Of a stretch of 64,000 nucleotides of DNA, positions 44,100 to 52,192 are shown piece after piece. Under the pieces are notes generated by a model. It was not told the DNA's origin, searched no databases, and saw only the letters and a list, made by a program, of their open reading frames with translations. Origin of the DNA: Halorubrum sp. DM2 (lineage in GTDB: Archaea; Halobacteriota; Halobacteria; Halobacteriales; Haloferacaceae); assembly GCF_901686465.1 (NCBI RefSeq), contig NZ_LR594487.1, positions 2,105,650-2,169,649 of the forward strand, in the 5' to 3' direction. Within the stretch, counting starts at the first letter, position 1; each line of letters begins with the position of its first letter. Both the position numbers and the translations under genes were made by a program.

Positions 44100-44500
44100 C
44101 GTCGGTACCGCCTCCCGACGGCGAGTCCGAGCGCGGCCGCGGCGAGTCCGGTGGCGTAGCTGGCGGCGACGTACCACGCGCCCGCCGGGGTTCCGAGCGC
44201 GACCGCGTCCGAGACGAACGTGCTGTACGTCGTGAACGACGAGAGCGCGCCAGTCCCGACGAAGAGCCGGAGCCGCTCGCTGGACGTTCGAGTCAACAGG
44301 ACCCCGAGCGCGAACGAGCCGGCGACGTTCGCGGTCAGGGTGCCGACGCCGGTCGCCGTCCCGCCGAGGACCGCCGGGCCACCGCCGAGAGACGCTAAGG
44401 CGACGAGTCCGCCCGCCGCGGCGTCGGTCGCGTGCCTTGCGACCGCACCGAGGAATCCCCCGACCGCGACGAGGAGGAACCCGTACGGGGTCCGTTCCAT
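44096..44500 (-). CDS. crcB: CrcB/Fluc fluoride channel partner subunit
   Basis: 134 residues, four helices. GGFLGAVARHATDAAAGG, TLTANVAGSFALGVLL and GTGALSSFTTYSTFVSDA match Fluc with FTTYS in the filter. First gene of the pair. No fluoride riboswitch-like hairpin is apparent in the gap upstream (44501-44612). Confidence 0.92.
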   Translation of the reverse strand: MERTPYGFLLVAVGGFLGAVARHATDAAAGGLVALASLGGGPAVLGGTATGVGTLTANVAGSFALGVLLTRTSSERLRLFVGTGALSSFTTYSTFVSDAVALGTPAGAWYVAASYATGLAAAALGLAVGRRYRR

Positions 44501-44612
44501 GCGCGTCGGTGGGTCCGGGGGCGCTTGTACGTTCTGAACCGGAGCACCGCTCCGGTCCCGGCGTCGTTCCCGGCTGGCGGCGTTCTCGGCCGGCGTCACT
44601 CCGTACTCGGTG

Positions 44613-45752
44613 TCACTTCGCGCCCGACAGGCGACTCGCGCGCGGACTCTCTCCCTCGTGTGGCGTTCGTCGTTCCCGGATCTGGACCGTGTGGACCGTC
44701 TCGGTGGCGTCGTCGACGACGAGCGCCTCGCCGACCCCGTCGGGGAGCCGTGCCGCGAGGTCGCCGGCGAGGTACGTCGCCTCCGCCTCCGCCAGTCGGT
44801 CGATGTCGCGCGTGGCCGTGAGCCGGTGGGAGACGAGGAGGTCCGACTGCGAGACGGCGACGCTCGGCAGCGCGGCCGGCCGCTGGGTCGCAGAGACGAG
44901 CGAGACGCCGGGAGCGCGTCCACGGGTCAGGAGGGTTCGGAGCGCCGACTCCGCGACGCCGCCGAAGAAGGCGTGCGCCTCGTCGACGAGCAGCCACGGG
45001 AGCCGGGAGAGGCCTCCGTCGATCCGCGCGTCGTAGAGGCCGCGAGCCACCGCGCGGACGACGGCGGCCGCGGCCGCGTCGGGAACGCCGGCGAGGTCGA
45101 TCACTGTGGGGTCGCCGTCGGCCGCAAGCGAGGCGACCGACGGCGCGTCGGCGTCGAAGACGCCCCACGACGCCGCCAGCCGGAGGTGGTTCGCCGCGGC
45201 GCGCCGCGTCTCTACCGGGGCGTCGGTCGCCCCGACCGCCTCGCGGAGCGCCGCGAGCGACGGGGACCGAGACTCGTCGGCAGCCGTCGACGCGGGGTCG
45301 TCGGCGTCGCCCGATTTGTCTCCCTCGTCGACTGCGTCCGCGACGACGCGCCAGACGAGGCTCCCCGGCCCGCTCGCCGGATCGAGACCGAGCAGGTCCG
45401 GCCACGCCGACGGGGGTATCGAGGCCGGACGGACGGCGGGGTCGACGACGCGGCCGCCGGCCGCTTCCAGACCGCCGAAGACGCCCATCGGGTCGACGAC
45501 GACCGGGACGACGCCGTCGGCCTCGGCCAGTCCCTCGGCGAGGACGCCGAGCGTGTAGGACTTCCCCGTCCCCCGCTTCCCGAAGACGACCCCCGCGTGC
45601 GGGCGGTCGAGGTCGACGCCGACCGGCGCGCCGGCGCTCCCGTCGCGTGCGAGGAAGGTACCGATACGAGCGGTATGCGGCGGGTCGCGGTCGCGTTCCG
45701 TTCCGTCGCCGTCGCGGCCGAGTACGTACACGCAGTCGGGTGGTCTCGGCAT
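44613..45752 (-). CDS. HerA-like ATPase (DUF87 type)
   Basis: 379 residues. Walker A VVFGKRGTGKSYTLGVLAEG (about 55-74), Walker B LPWLLVDEAHAFFGGV (about 255), and SLVSATQRPAALPSVAVSQS, the arginine-finger-side motif, match HerA/FtsK-type ATPases. It lacks the N-terminal HAS barrel of true HerA and has no adjacent nurA, so a role in end resection is not implied. Acidic insertion at about 150-175. Confidence 0.82.
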   Translation of the reverse strand: MPRPPDCVYVLGRDGDGTERDRDPPHTARIGTFLARDGSAGAPVGVDLDRPHAGVVFGKRGTGKSYTLGVLAEGLAEADGVVPVVVDPMGVFGGLEAAGGRVVDPAVRPASIPPSAWPDLLGLDPASGPGSLVWRVVADAVDEGDKSGDADDPASTAADESRSPSLAALREAVGATDAPVETRRAAANHLRLAASWGVFDADAPSVASLAADGDPTVIDLAGVPDAAAAAVVRAVARGLYDARIDGGLSRLPWLLVDEAHAFFGGVAESALRTLLTRGRAPGVSLVSATQRPAALPSVAVSQSDLLVSHRLTATRDIDRLAEAEATYLAGDLAARLPDGVGEALVVDDATETVHTVQIRERRTPHEGESPRASRLSGAK

Positions 45753-45860
45753 CGCGTAAAAGCGGACGGGCCGCGGGGCGGTCGGAGCCGGTCGGCCGGA
45801 CGGACTCGACCGCCCCTGTCGCCCGAGAGTTTATAACTGATACCGCGGCCACCGCGGCGT

Positions 45861-46337
45861 ATGTCCGATCGAACACACGACTCGCGCACCGCGAACCGCC
45901 GGACGTTCAGTACCGACACCCGGGCGATCGAGGGGCTTCCCGTCCGTCTCGTCATCGCTCTGGTCGTCGGGGTCGCCAGTCTCAGCGTGATGATGGGAAT
46001 GATCGGCGACATCGACGGGCTGGCCGCGACGGAGCTCGACGCGCAGCCGCAGCCGGAGGTGACCGCGCCCGGCGATCAGTCGATCGACGTCGCGGTCGTC
46101 GACCCCGACGGCTCCCGCGTCGCGGACGCGACCGTCATCGTGCGCGGCGGCTCCGCGCGGATGGACGGTGTCGCCACCGCACAGACGAACAGCGAGGGCG
46201 TCGCGAGCGTAGACGTCGACCCGGAACTCGGTCCGAACCAGGCGGACGGGACGCTCACGGTCGACATCAAACCGCCGGCGGAGGGCGACTACGTCGACGA
46301 ACGGGGGAACACCGAGGTGCTCGTCGTCGAGGAGTGA
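45861..46337 (+). CDS. Membrane-anchored Ig-like domain protein
   Basis: 158 residues. A basic N-terminus leads to one helix (LPVRLVIALVVGVASLSVMM) of type III pilin-like character. The extracellular part (SIDVAVVDPDGSRVADATVI) resembles a carboxypeptidase-regulatory/Ig-like repeat. TATA-like AGTTTATAAC (45827-45836) lies 25-30 bases before the ATG, giving a leaderless mRNA. Function unknown (DUF7382-like, from memory). Confidence 0.72.
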   Translation: MSDRTHDSRTANRRTFSTDTRAIEGLPVRLVIALVVGVASLSVMMGMIGDIDGLAATELDAQPQPEVTAPGDQSIDVAVVDPDGSRVADATVIVRGGSARMDGVATAQTNSEGVASVDVDPELGPNQADGTLTVDIKPPAEGDYVDERGNTEVLVVEE

Positions 46338-46362
46338 GACGGTCGAAAAGCGGGCGACGCCC

Positions 46363-47163
46363 TCAGATCCGGTCGTCCCAGTCGATCCAGTCCTGTTCCC
46401 AGCCGTGTCGTCGACGACGCCCGCGCTCGGCGTGTTCGGCGTCCTCCCGACGGGTCCGGTTCCGCTCCACCCCGGGCTGTTCGCCCTCGACGAGCATCGG
46501 CTGGAGTCGCGCCGGGCCGTGGGTCTCAACGGTCTCGAACCCGACGGGTGCGGGGTCGTCCGCGTCGTCACCGACCGCACTGACGTCGTCCCCGTCCGAC
46601 CCTTCTGGCGGCGACGGTTCGGCTGCCGTGACCGTCTGGACGCCAGCGCCACGCGGGTAGACGATCCGGCCGTCGGCCGCGAGCTGCTCACGGAGGGCGC
46701 GCGGCGGCTCGATCACGGCCGCTTCGAGGAGGATCCGATCGTACGGCGCGTACGCCGGGAGGCCGTCCGCGCCGTCCGCGCGGTCGACGAGGGCCGCCTC
46801 GTAGCCGGCCGCGTCGAGGTTCGATCGCGCGGTCACGACGGCGGACCGGTCGATGTCGACCGCGTGAACGTGGCGAGCGCCGACGATCTCCGCGATCATC
46901 GCGACCGAGTAGCCGATGCCAGCGCCGACGACGAGGACCGCGTCGCCCTCGTGGGCGTCGAGCGCGGTGACGAGGCGGACCACCGTTTCGAGCGAGAGCG
47001 AGTGGGGGTCGTCGCCGTCGACGGCCCCGCCGCGGGGGGAGTCGTCCACGAAGGGGTCGCGGGGCACCCGCTGGAGCGCGGTCAACACGGACGGCTCGAT
47101 CGGCTCGCCGATCGAGTGTTCGAGCCCTTCGATCATGTCCGCCCTGAGCGACGCTTCGTCCAT
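46363..47163 (-). CDS. PCMT-like methyltransferase, divergent paralogue
   Basis: 266 residues. VLVVGAGIGYSVAMIAEIVG is a SAM-binding loop of protein-isoaspartate methyltransferase type, with VHAVDIDRSAVVTARSNLDA next. The usual PCMT N-terminal substrate segment is reduced (LSLETVVRLVTAL), and a C-terminal extension of about 90 residues ends in Arg-rich GRRRRHGWEQDW. Next to canonical pcm, so probably a duplicated copy with a changed role. Confidence 0.78.
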   Translation of the reverse strand: MDEASLRADMIEGLEHSIGEPIEPSVLTALQRVPRDPFVDDSPRGGAVDGDDPHSLSLETVVRLVTALDAHEGDAVLVVGAGIGYSVAMIAEIVGARHVHAVDIDRSAVVTARSNLDAAGYEAALVDRADGADGLPAYAPYDRILLEAAVIEPPRALREQLAADGRIVYPRGAGVQTVTAAEPSPPEGSDGDDVSAVGDDADDPAPVGFETVETHGPARLQPMLVEGEQPGVERNRTRREDAEHAERGRRRRHGWEQDWIDWDDRI

Positions 47164-47252
47164 GACCGGACTCGGGACTCAGTCCTCTAAAAGCGTGCGT
47201 TCGTCGGGTCGGTGCCGCGCGCCGTCGAGGAGCGCCCGGACGGCAGCGTCGA

Positions 47253-47885
47253 TCATCGCATCGGCACGAACCGCACGCCGCCGTGGTCCTCGCGGTCGAC
47301 GCCGTCCTCGCGGACCGTCAGGCGGACGAGTCGTTGACTACCGTTCTCCCGGACGGGTGCGACGACGCGGCCGCCCGGCCGAACGCGGTCGACGATCGCG
47401 TCCGGGACCGCCTCGGGCGCTGCGCAGGTGAGGTAGGCGGCGTCGAACGGGGCCTCCTCGGCGAACGCCTCGCGCCCGTCGCCGGCGACGACGGTCACGT
47501 CGTAGCCGAGGCGGCGGAGTCGCTCCCGCGCGTCGGCGGCCAACTCCGGGACGCGTTCGGCGGAGAAGACGTTCCCCGGGCCGACGACCTCGGCGACGAC
47601 CGCGGCGTGGTAGCCGCAGCCGGTCCCCACCTCGAAGACGCGGTCGCCGCGCTCGACGCCGAGGAGGTCCGTCATCGTCGCGACCATGTGCGGCGCGCTG
47701 ACCGTCTGGTCGTGACCGATCGGGAGCGGGCGGTCGGCGTACGCCGACCCGCGGTGCGGCTCCGGGACGAACTCGTGACGCGGGACGGCACCGATCGCCG
47801 ACAACGTCCGCTCGCTCGCGTCGAGGCGTCGACGGAGCGCGCTCACCAGCTCGCGTCTGGCGGCCGCGCGGTCGGCGTCGTTCAT
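47253..47885 (-). CDS. pcm: Protein-L-isoaspartate O-methyltransferase
   Basis: 210 residues. GHDQTVSAPHMVATMTDLLG, VFEVGTGCGYHAAVVAEVVG, and DAAYLTCAAPEAVPDAIVDR plus PGGRVVAPV are all PCMT signatures. Repairs isoaspartyl residues using SAM. ATG 47885 gives the standard N-terminus. The paralogue lies 89 bases downstream on the same strand. Confidence 0.94.
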   Translation of the reverse strand: MNDADRAAARRELVSALRRRLDASERTLSAIGAVPRHEFVPEPHRGSAYADRPLPIGHDQTVSAPHMVATMTDLLGVERGDRVFEVGTGCGYHAAVVAEVVGPGNVFSAERVPELAADARERLRRLGYDVTVVAGDGREAFAEEAPFDAAYLTCAAPEAVPDAIVDRVRPGGRVVAPVRENGSQRLVRLTVREDGVDREDHGGVRFVPMR

Positions 47886-47966
47886 GCGAGTAGATAACAC
47901 GGGACGCGTGGAGAAAGCATCGGCCGCAGGGTCGACAGCAGATCCGACCGAACCAGGCGGTCGGCG

Positions 47967-48470
47967 TCAGTTCACGTCGATCGTGTGTCCCCCGTCGTCG
48001 TCCGGCGATCGCTTGGGGAGCGTGACGGTGAGCACGCCGGCGTCGAAGGACGCGGTCGCGGCGTCGGCCTCGACCGGCCGGGGAATCGGGACCCGCCGGG
48101 AGACGGATCGGAGGCGTCGCTCGCGTCGGTGGTAGCGGACGCCGTCGGCGGTCTCGTCCGCGTCGCCCGCGCTGTTCGCCTCGCCCTCGTCGGCGACGCC
48201 GAACTCGCTCGACTCCTTGCGGGAGCCGGAAATCACGAGCGCGTCGTCGCGCAGTTCGACGTCGACGTCGTCGGCGTCGAATCCGGGGAGGTCGGCGACG
48301 ACGGTGATCGACTCGTCGTCTTCGATCACGTCGACATTGACGTCGCGGACGCCGGGGAACTGCGGGACTTCGGGGGCGCTCCCCTCCAGCGTCCCGCCGA
48401 GTTCCTCGAACTCGCGGCCCATCCGTTCGAGCAGTTCCTCGATCTCGTCGAAGGGATCGCGTCGGGTCAT
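47967..48470 (-). CDS. Hsp20/alpha-crystallin small heat-shock protein
   Basis: 167 residues. The crystallin domain runs VNVDVIEDDESITVVADLPG to FDAGVLTVTLPKRSPDD, with A-x-x-x-n-GVL as AATASFDAGVLTVTL. An acidic insert (GVADEGEANSAGDADETADG) lies in the loop. The N-terminus DPFDEIEELLERMGREFEEL is amphipathic. Holds unfolded proteins. No I-x-I tail is visible. Confidence 0.9.
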   Translation of the reverse strand: MTRRDPFDEIEELLERMGREFEELGGTLEGSAPEVPQFPGVRDVNVDVIEDDESITVVADLPGFDADDVDVELRDDALVISGSRKESSEFGVADEGEANSAGDADETADGVRYHRRERRLRSVSRRVPIPRPVEADAATASFDAGVLTVTLPKRSPDDDGGHTIDVN

Positions 48471-48581
48471 ACAGGACAGGATTCGAGACGGAGCGTCTTG
48501 AACGTACTGGCGGGGCGGGGGGCGGAGGCGATCGGAACCGGCGGGCGACAGACACTATCCGCTGGCGGCCCTGTCGATCGC

Positions 48582-49967
48582 ATGGAGCTGTTCTGGCACC
48601 GCGGAGACGCCCGCACGCGAGACAACGCCGGCCTCGCGGCCGCCGCCCGAGAGGGGGAGGTCGTGCCGGTCTTCGTGTACGACGCCGACCTGCTCGCGAC
48701 GGTCGGAGCGCGACAGCGCGCGTTCTTCCTGCGCCACGTGAAGCGATTGGAGGAGCGGTATCAGGCGCTGGGGAGCGACCTGATCGTCCGTGCCGGCGAT
48801 CCCGACGAGGTCCTCGTCGACCTCGCCGCCGAGTACGACGCCGAGACGGTGTTCCACAACGAACACTACCGGGCGGCCCGCCGGAACCGACAGCGGGCGG
48901 TCGAGGAGGCGCTCGCGGCGGCGGGCGTCGAGACGGACTCGCGGACCGACCTGGTGATGGTCGACCCCGGGCGGTTGGAAGCGCGCTACGCGAACCACAG
49001 TCGGTTCCACGACGACTGGGAGACCGTTCCGAAGCGCCGCCCGTACGCGGAGCCGGACCCCGAGGCGCTGGCCGACGTGCGCGACGGCAAGACGGTTCCC
49101 GAGCCGGACGCCGATGTCGACCTCCCCGAGGCGGGGTACGAGGCCGCGCGCGAGCGGTTCGACGAGTTCCTCGATTACGGGATTACGTCGTACAACGACA
49201 CGCGCGACGACCTCGCCCGGGCGGTCGACGCGCCGACGCACGCGGTCTCGCGGATGTCCCCATATCTGGCGACGGGCGCGATCGGGATCCGCGAGCTGTG
49301 GGCGGGCGCGAGCGACGTGTACGACGCCGTGACGGGCGGGGAGCGGCGCAACGTCGACAAGTACCGCTACGAGCTGTCGTGGCGCGAGCAGATGTACCAC
49401 CTGCTGTACTACACCCCCGACCTCGCCGTCTCGAACTACAAGTCGTTCCCGAACGAGATCGCGTGGCGCGACGACGACGCGGGGTTCGAGGCGTGGACGC
49501 GCGGCGAGACGGGCTACCCGCTCGTCGACGCCGGGATGCGTCAGCTGAACGCGGAGGGGTATATTCACAACCGTCCGCGGCAGGTCGTCGCGAGCTTCCT
49601 GACGAAACACCTCCTGATCGACTGGCGGCGCGGGGCGCGCTACTTCACGAAGCAGCTGATCGACCACGACTACGCGTCGAACCACGGCGCGTGGCAGTGG
49701 ACGGCCTCGACCGGGACCGACTCCGTCGACGTCCGTATCTTCGACCCGGTGAGCCAGATGTCGAAGTACGACGCGGACGCCCGCTTCGTGAAGGCGTACG
49801 TCCCGGAGCTTTCGGACGTGCCGGCGGGGAAGGTCGTCGACTGGCCGACGCTCTCGCGGACGGAGCGCGAGGAACTTGCCCCCGACTATCCGCACCCGAT
49901 CGTCGACCGGAACGAGGGGTACGAGCGGGCGCAGCGCGTCTTCGAGGAGGCGCTCGGGAAGCGGTAG
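48582..49967 (+). CDS. Cryptochrome/photolyase family protein
   Basis: 461 residues. The N-terminal alpha/beta domain (ELFWHRGDARTRDNAGLAAA) and the FAD-binding helical domain (YELSWREQMYHLLYY, GYPLVDAGMRQLNAEGYIHN, RPRQVVASFLTKHLLIDWRR, GAWQWTASTGTDSVDVRIFD) match CPD photolyases. ATG 48582 gives the family N-terminus. Repairs UV damage with light. Monocistronic. Confidence 0.92.
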   Translation: MELFWHRGDARTRDNAGLAAAAREGEVVPVFVYDADLLATVGARQRAFFLRHVKRLEERYQALGSDLIVRAGDPDEVLVDLAAEYDAETVFHNEHYRAARRNRQRAVEEALAAAGVETDSRTDLVMVDPGRLEARYANHSRFHDDWETVPKRRPYAEPDPEALADVRDGKTVPEPDADVDLPEAGYEAARERFDEFLDYGITSYNDTRDDLARAVDAPTHAVSRMSPYLATGAIGIRELWAGASDVYDAVTGGERRNVDKYRYELSWREQMYHLLYYTPDLAVSNYKSFPNEIAWRDDDAGFEAWTRGETGYPLVDAGMRQLNAEGYIHNRPRQVVASFLTKHLLIDWRRGARYFTKQLIDHDYASNHGAWQWTASTGTDSVDVRIFDPVSQMSKYDADARFVKAYVPELSDVPAGKVVDWPTLSRTEREELAPDYPHPIVDRNEGYERAQRVFEEALGKR

Positions 49968-50041
49968 GCGGTCGACCGCGGCGTCGGCTACCGCGTTCCG
50001 TATCCGAGTCCTTTTCGGCGGTCCCCGAGAACGCCTCCGCC

Positions 50042-51310
50042 ATGTCCCCTGTCACGGTCGACGACGTCGAGACCGCCGCGGAGCGGGTCGCCGATACCGA
50101 CATCGTCCAGCGCACGCCCGTCGAGCGGAGCCGGTCGCTGAGCGAGCGGTGCGGGGCGGACGTGCGCCTCAAGATGGAACACCTCCAGCGTACCGGCTCG
50201 TTCAAGACGCGCGGCGCGTACAACGCGATCTCTCGGGCAGTGGAGGGGTCCGAGGGGAGAGAAGGATCCGACGAGCCCGCGGTCGAACGCGTCGTGGCCG
50301 CAAGCGCGGGCAACCACGCGCAGGGGGTCGCGCTGGCGGCGGCGGACGCCGGGATCGACGCGACGATCGTGATGCCGGAGGCCGCGCCGGCCGCGAAGAT
50401 CGAGGCGACGCGCGCCTACGGCGCGTCGGTCGTCCTCCGGGGGAACGCCTTCCCCGAGGCGATGGCGCACGCGCAGACGCTCGTCGACGACCCCGGGACG
50501 CGGTTCGTCCACGCGTTCGACGACCCCGACGTGGTCGCCGGACAGGGGACGCTCGGGCTGGAGGTGATAGAGCAGGTGCCCGACGTCGACGCCGTCCTCG
50601 TCCCGGTCGGCGGCGGCGGGCTGGCGGGCGGCGTCGCGACCGCCGTCAAGGCGCGCTCGCCGGAGACGCGCGTGATCGGCGTCCAGACCGAGGGGGCGTC
50701 GACGCTCTCCGAGAGCCTCGCGGCGGGCGAGCTCGTCGCGCGCGAGGAGCCGGACACCATCGCCGACGGGATCGCGACCGGCGGGCTGAGCGACCTCACG
50801 TTCGGCCTCCTCGACGAACACCTCGACGCCGCCGTCGTCGTGAGCGACGACGACGTGGCGAACGCGATCCTGCTACTCCTAGAGCGCGCGAAGCAGATGG
50901 TCGAGGGCGCGGGCGCGACCGCCGCGGCCGCGCTCCTGAACGACGACGCCGTCGACGAACTCGACCTAACCGGCGAGACGGTGGTTCCCCTGCTCTGTGG
51001 CGGGAACATCGACGTGACGACGCTGAAGGAGGTGGTGACCCACGCCCTCGTGGACCGTCACCAGCTGATCGAGCTCGCCGTCCGGATCGACGACACGCCC
51101 GGGACGATGGGAGAGATATCCACGCTGATCGGCGGCGAGCGCGCGAACATCCGGACGGTACGCCACGAGCGCAGCCGACCGGACCTCCCCGTCGGCGACG
51201 CCGACCTCGTGTTCGAGGTGGAGACCAACGGCCCGGCCCACGTCGACCGCGTCCTGAGGGCGGTGCGCGAGGCGGGCTACGAGGTTGAGTGGACGACCCA
51301 GGAGGGGTGA
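50042..51310 (+). CDS. ilvA: Threonine ammonia-lyase
   Basis: 422 residues. PLP lysine in RTGSFKTRGAYNAIS, ASAGNHAQGVALAAADAGID, and VPVGGGGLAGGVATAVKARS identify the fold-type II dehydratase; a C-terminal ACT domain (LIELAVRIDDTPGTMGEIST) suggests feedback control. Makes 2-oxobutanoate for isoleucine. A short acidic insert (EGSEGREGSDEPAVER) follows the lysine motif. ATG 50042. Confidence 0.92.
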   Translation: MSPVTVDDVETAAERVADTDIVQRTPVERSRSLSERCGADVRLKMEHLQRTGSFKTRGAYNAISRAVEGSEGREGSDEPAVERVVAASAGNHAQGVALAAADAGIDATIVMPEAAPAAKIEATRAYGASVVLRGNAFPEAMAHAQTLVDDPGTRFVHAFDDPDVVAGQGTLGLEVIEQVPDVDAVLVPVGGGGLAGGVATAVKARSPETRVIGVQTEGASTLSESLAAGELVAREEPDTIADGIATGGLSDLTFGLLDEHLDAAVVVSDDDVANAILLLLERAKQMVEGAGATAAAALLNDDAVDELDLTGETVVPLLCGGNIDVTTLKEVVTHALVDRHQLIELAVRIDDTPGTMGEISTLIGGERANIRTVRHERSRPDLPVGDADLVFEVETNGPAHVDRVLRAVREAGYEVEWTTQEG

Positions 51311-51340
51311 GGAACCGTGCCGGTTACTTATAAATGGACA

Positions 51341-51602
51341 CGGCGGTGGCGCGCCGGTGAGCGCCGCACCGCGGCGCGAACCGCCCGCGAGGGAGTCGGC
51401 CGCGACGAGGGCGACCGAAGGGAGCCCGACGGACGCGGCCGACGAGGCTGGGGAGGCATGAGGCTGTGCGGTGCGGTCGGGTGGGACTCAAAGGGGCAGT
51501 CGGCGAGGCGGGCGCAGGCGACGCAAGGACCACAGGGAGTGAGCGAAGCGAACGACCGAGGACCGCAGCGAGTGTGCGCCCGCCTCGCCGACTGGGGCTT
51601 TG
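51341..51602 (-). repeat. Dispersed structured intergenic element, copy 2
   Basis: Reverse-oriented homologue of 20258-20477. On the plus strand, hairpin B is GCGCCGC (51361-51367)/GCGGCGC (51371-51377), hairpin A is GTCGGCCGCG (51395-51404)/CGCGGCCGAC (51434-51443), and a further perfect 20-bp inverted repeat (51497-51516 with 51575-51594) encloses a 58-base loop. TATA-like stretches flank it (ACTTATAAATGG at 51326-51337 and ATTTATAAGTGG at 51628-51639). No gene is evident in it. Confidence 0.75.
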
Positions 51603-51723
51603 GAAGTATCTCCGTCTCGCCATTGAAATTTATAAGTGGATCAGCCGATCGATTCCTCTAATTACTATTCATTAGATTCTGTTCCGTAGAAAATACTATC
51701 AGTGAAAGGTAATTATCGAAAAT

Positions 51724-52104
51724 ATGGGTAACAGTTCCAAGACGGATCTACAGCGGGACATCCTCCTCACATGGCGGGACAATCCGAACGCAACAAACCA
51801 GGAGATTGCGGAAGCGTGTGACTGTTCGGCGTCGTACGTCAGCCAGATCAAGAATCGGTTCGACAATTACAACGAGTTCGACGCGATGATGGACAGACAG
51901 GACGCCGAGTTAGAGCAGATGTTCGGAGAAGATATCTTCGGAAACAGCGGAACGACACCGCCGGCAGTGGAGCCGGAAGGACCGGGGATCGCAGAGCAGT
52001 GGGACGAGATCCCGAACAACATTCCGGGGTTGCTGATCAAGCTCATTATCGTGATGGTGCTCGGATACGCAGCGGTCCAAGTCGGGACGATACTCTTCCT
52101 CTGA
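51724..52104 (+). CDS. Membrane-anchored HTH protein
   Basis: 126 residues. LQRDILLTWRDNPNATNQEI and AEACDCSASYVSQIKNRFDN form a helix-turn-helix; an acidic Pro-rich linker leads to a C-terminal membrane helix (GLLIKLIIVMVLGYAAVQVG). A DNA-binding head tethered to the membrane. Codons are AT-rich compared with the neighbours and the upstream 120 bases are strongly AT-rich, so it may be recently acquired. It follows repeat copy 2. Confidence 0.78.
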   Translation: MGNSSKTDLQRDILLTWRDNPNATNQEIAEACDCSASYVSQIKNRFDNYNEFDAMMDRQDAELEQMFGEDIFGNSGTTPPAVEPEGPGIAEQWDEIPNNIPGLLIKLIIVMVLGYAAVQVGTILFL

Positions 52105-52192
52105 GTTTTTGGATAAATAAATCCGGAGAACAGCCGGCTTCAGTCTGCTTGATCCGACGATTTGAAACACTCACCCGAGCTACCACCTCGTA

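Noticed and set aside
44613-45752. HerA of a HerA-NurA resection pair
   Set aside because: No HAS-barrel N-terminus and no nurA or mre11-rad50 beside it.
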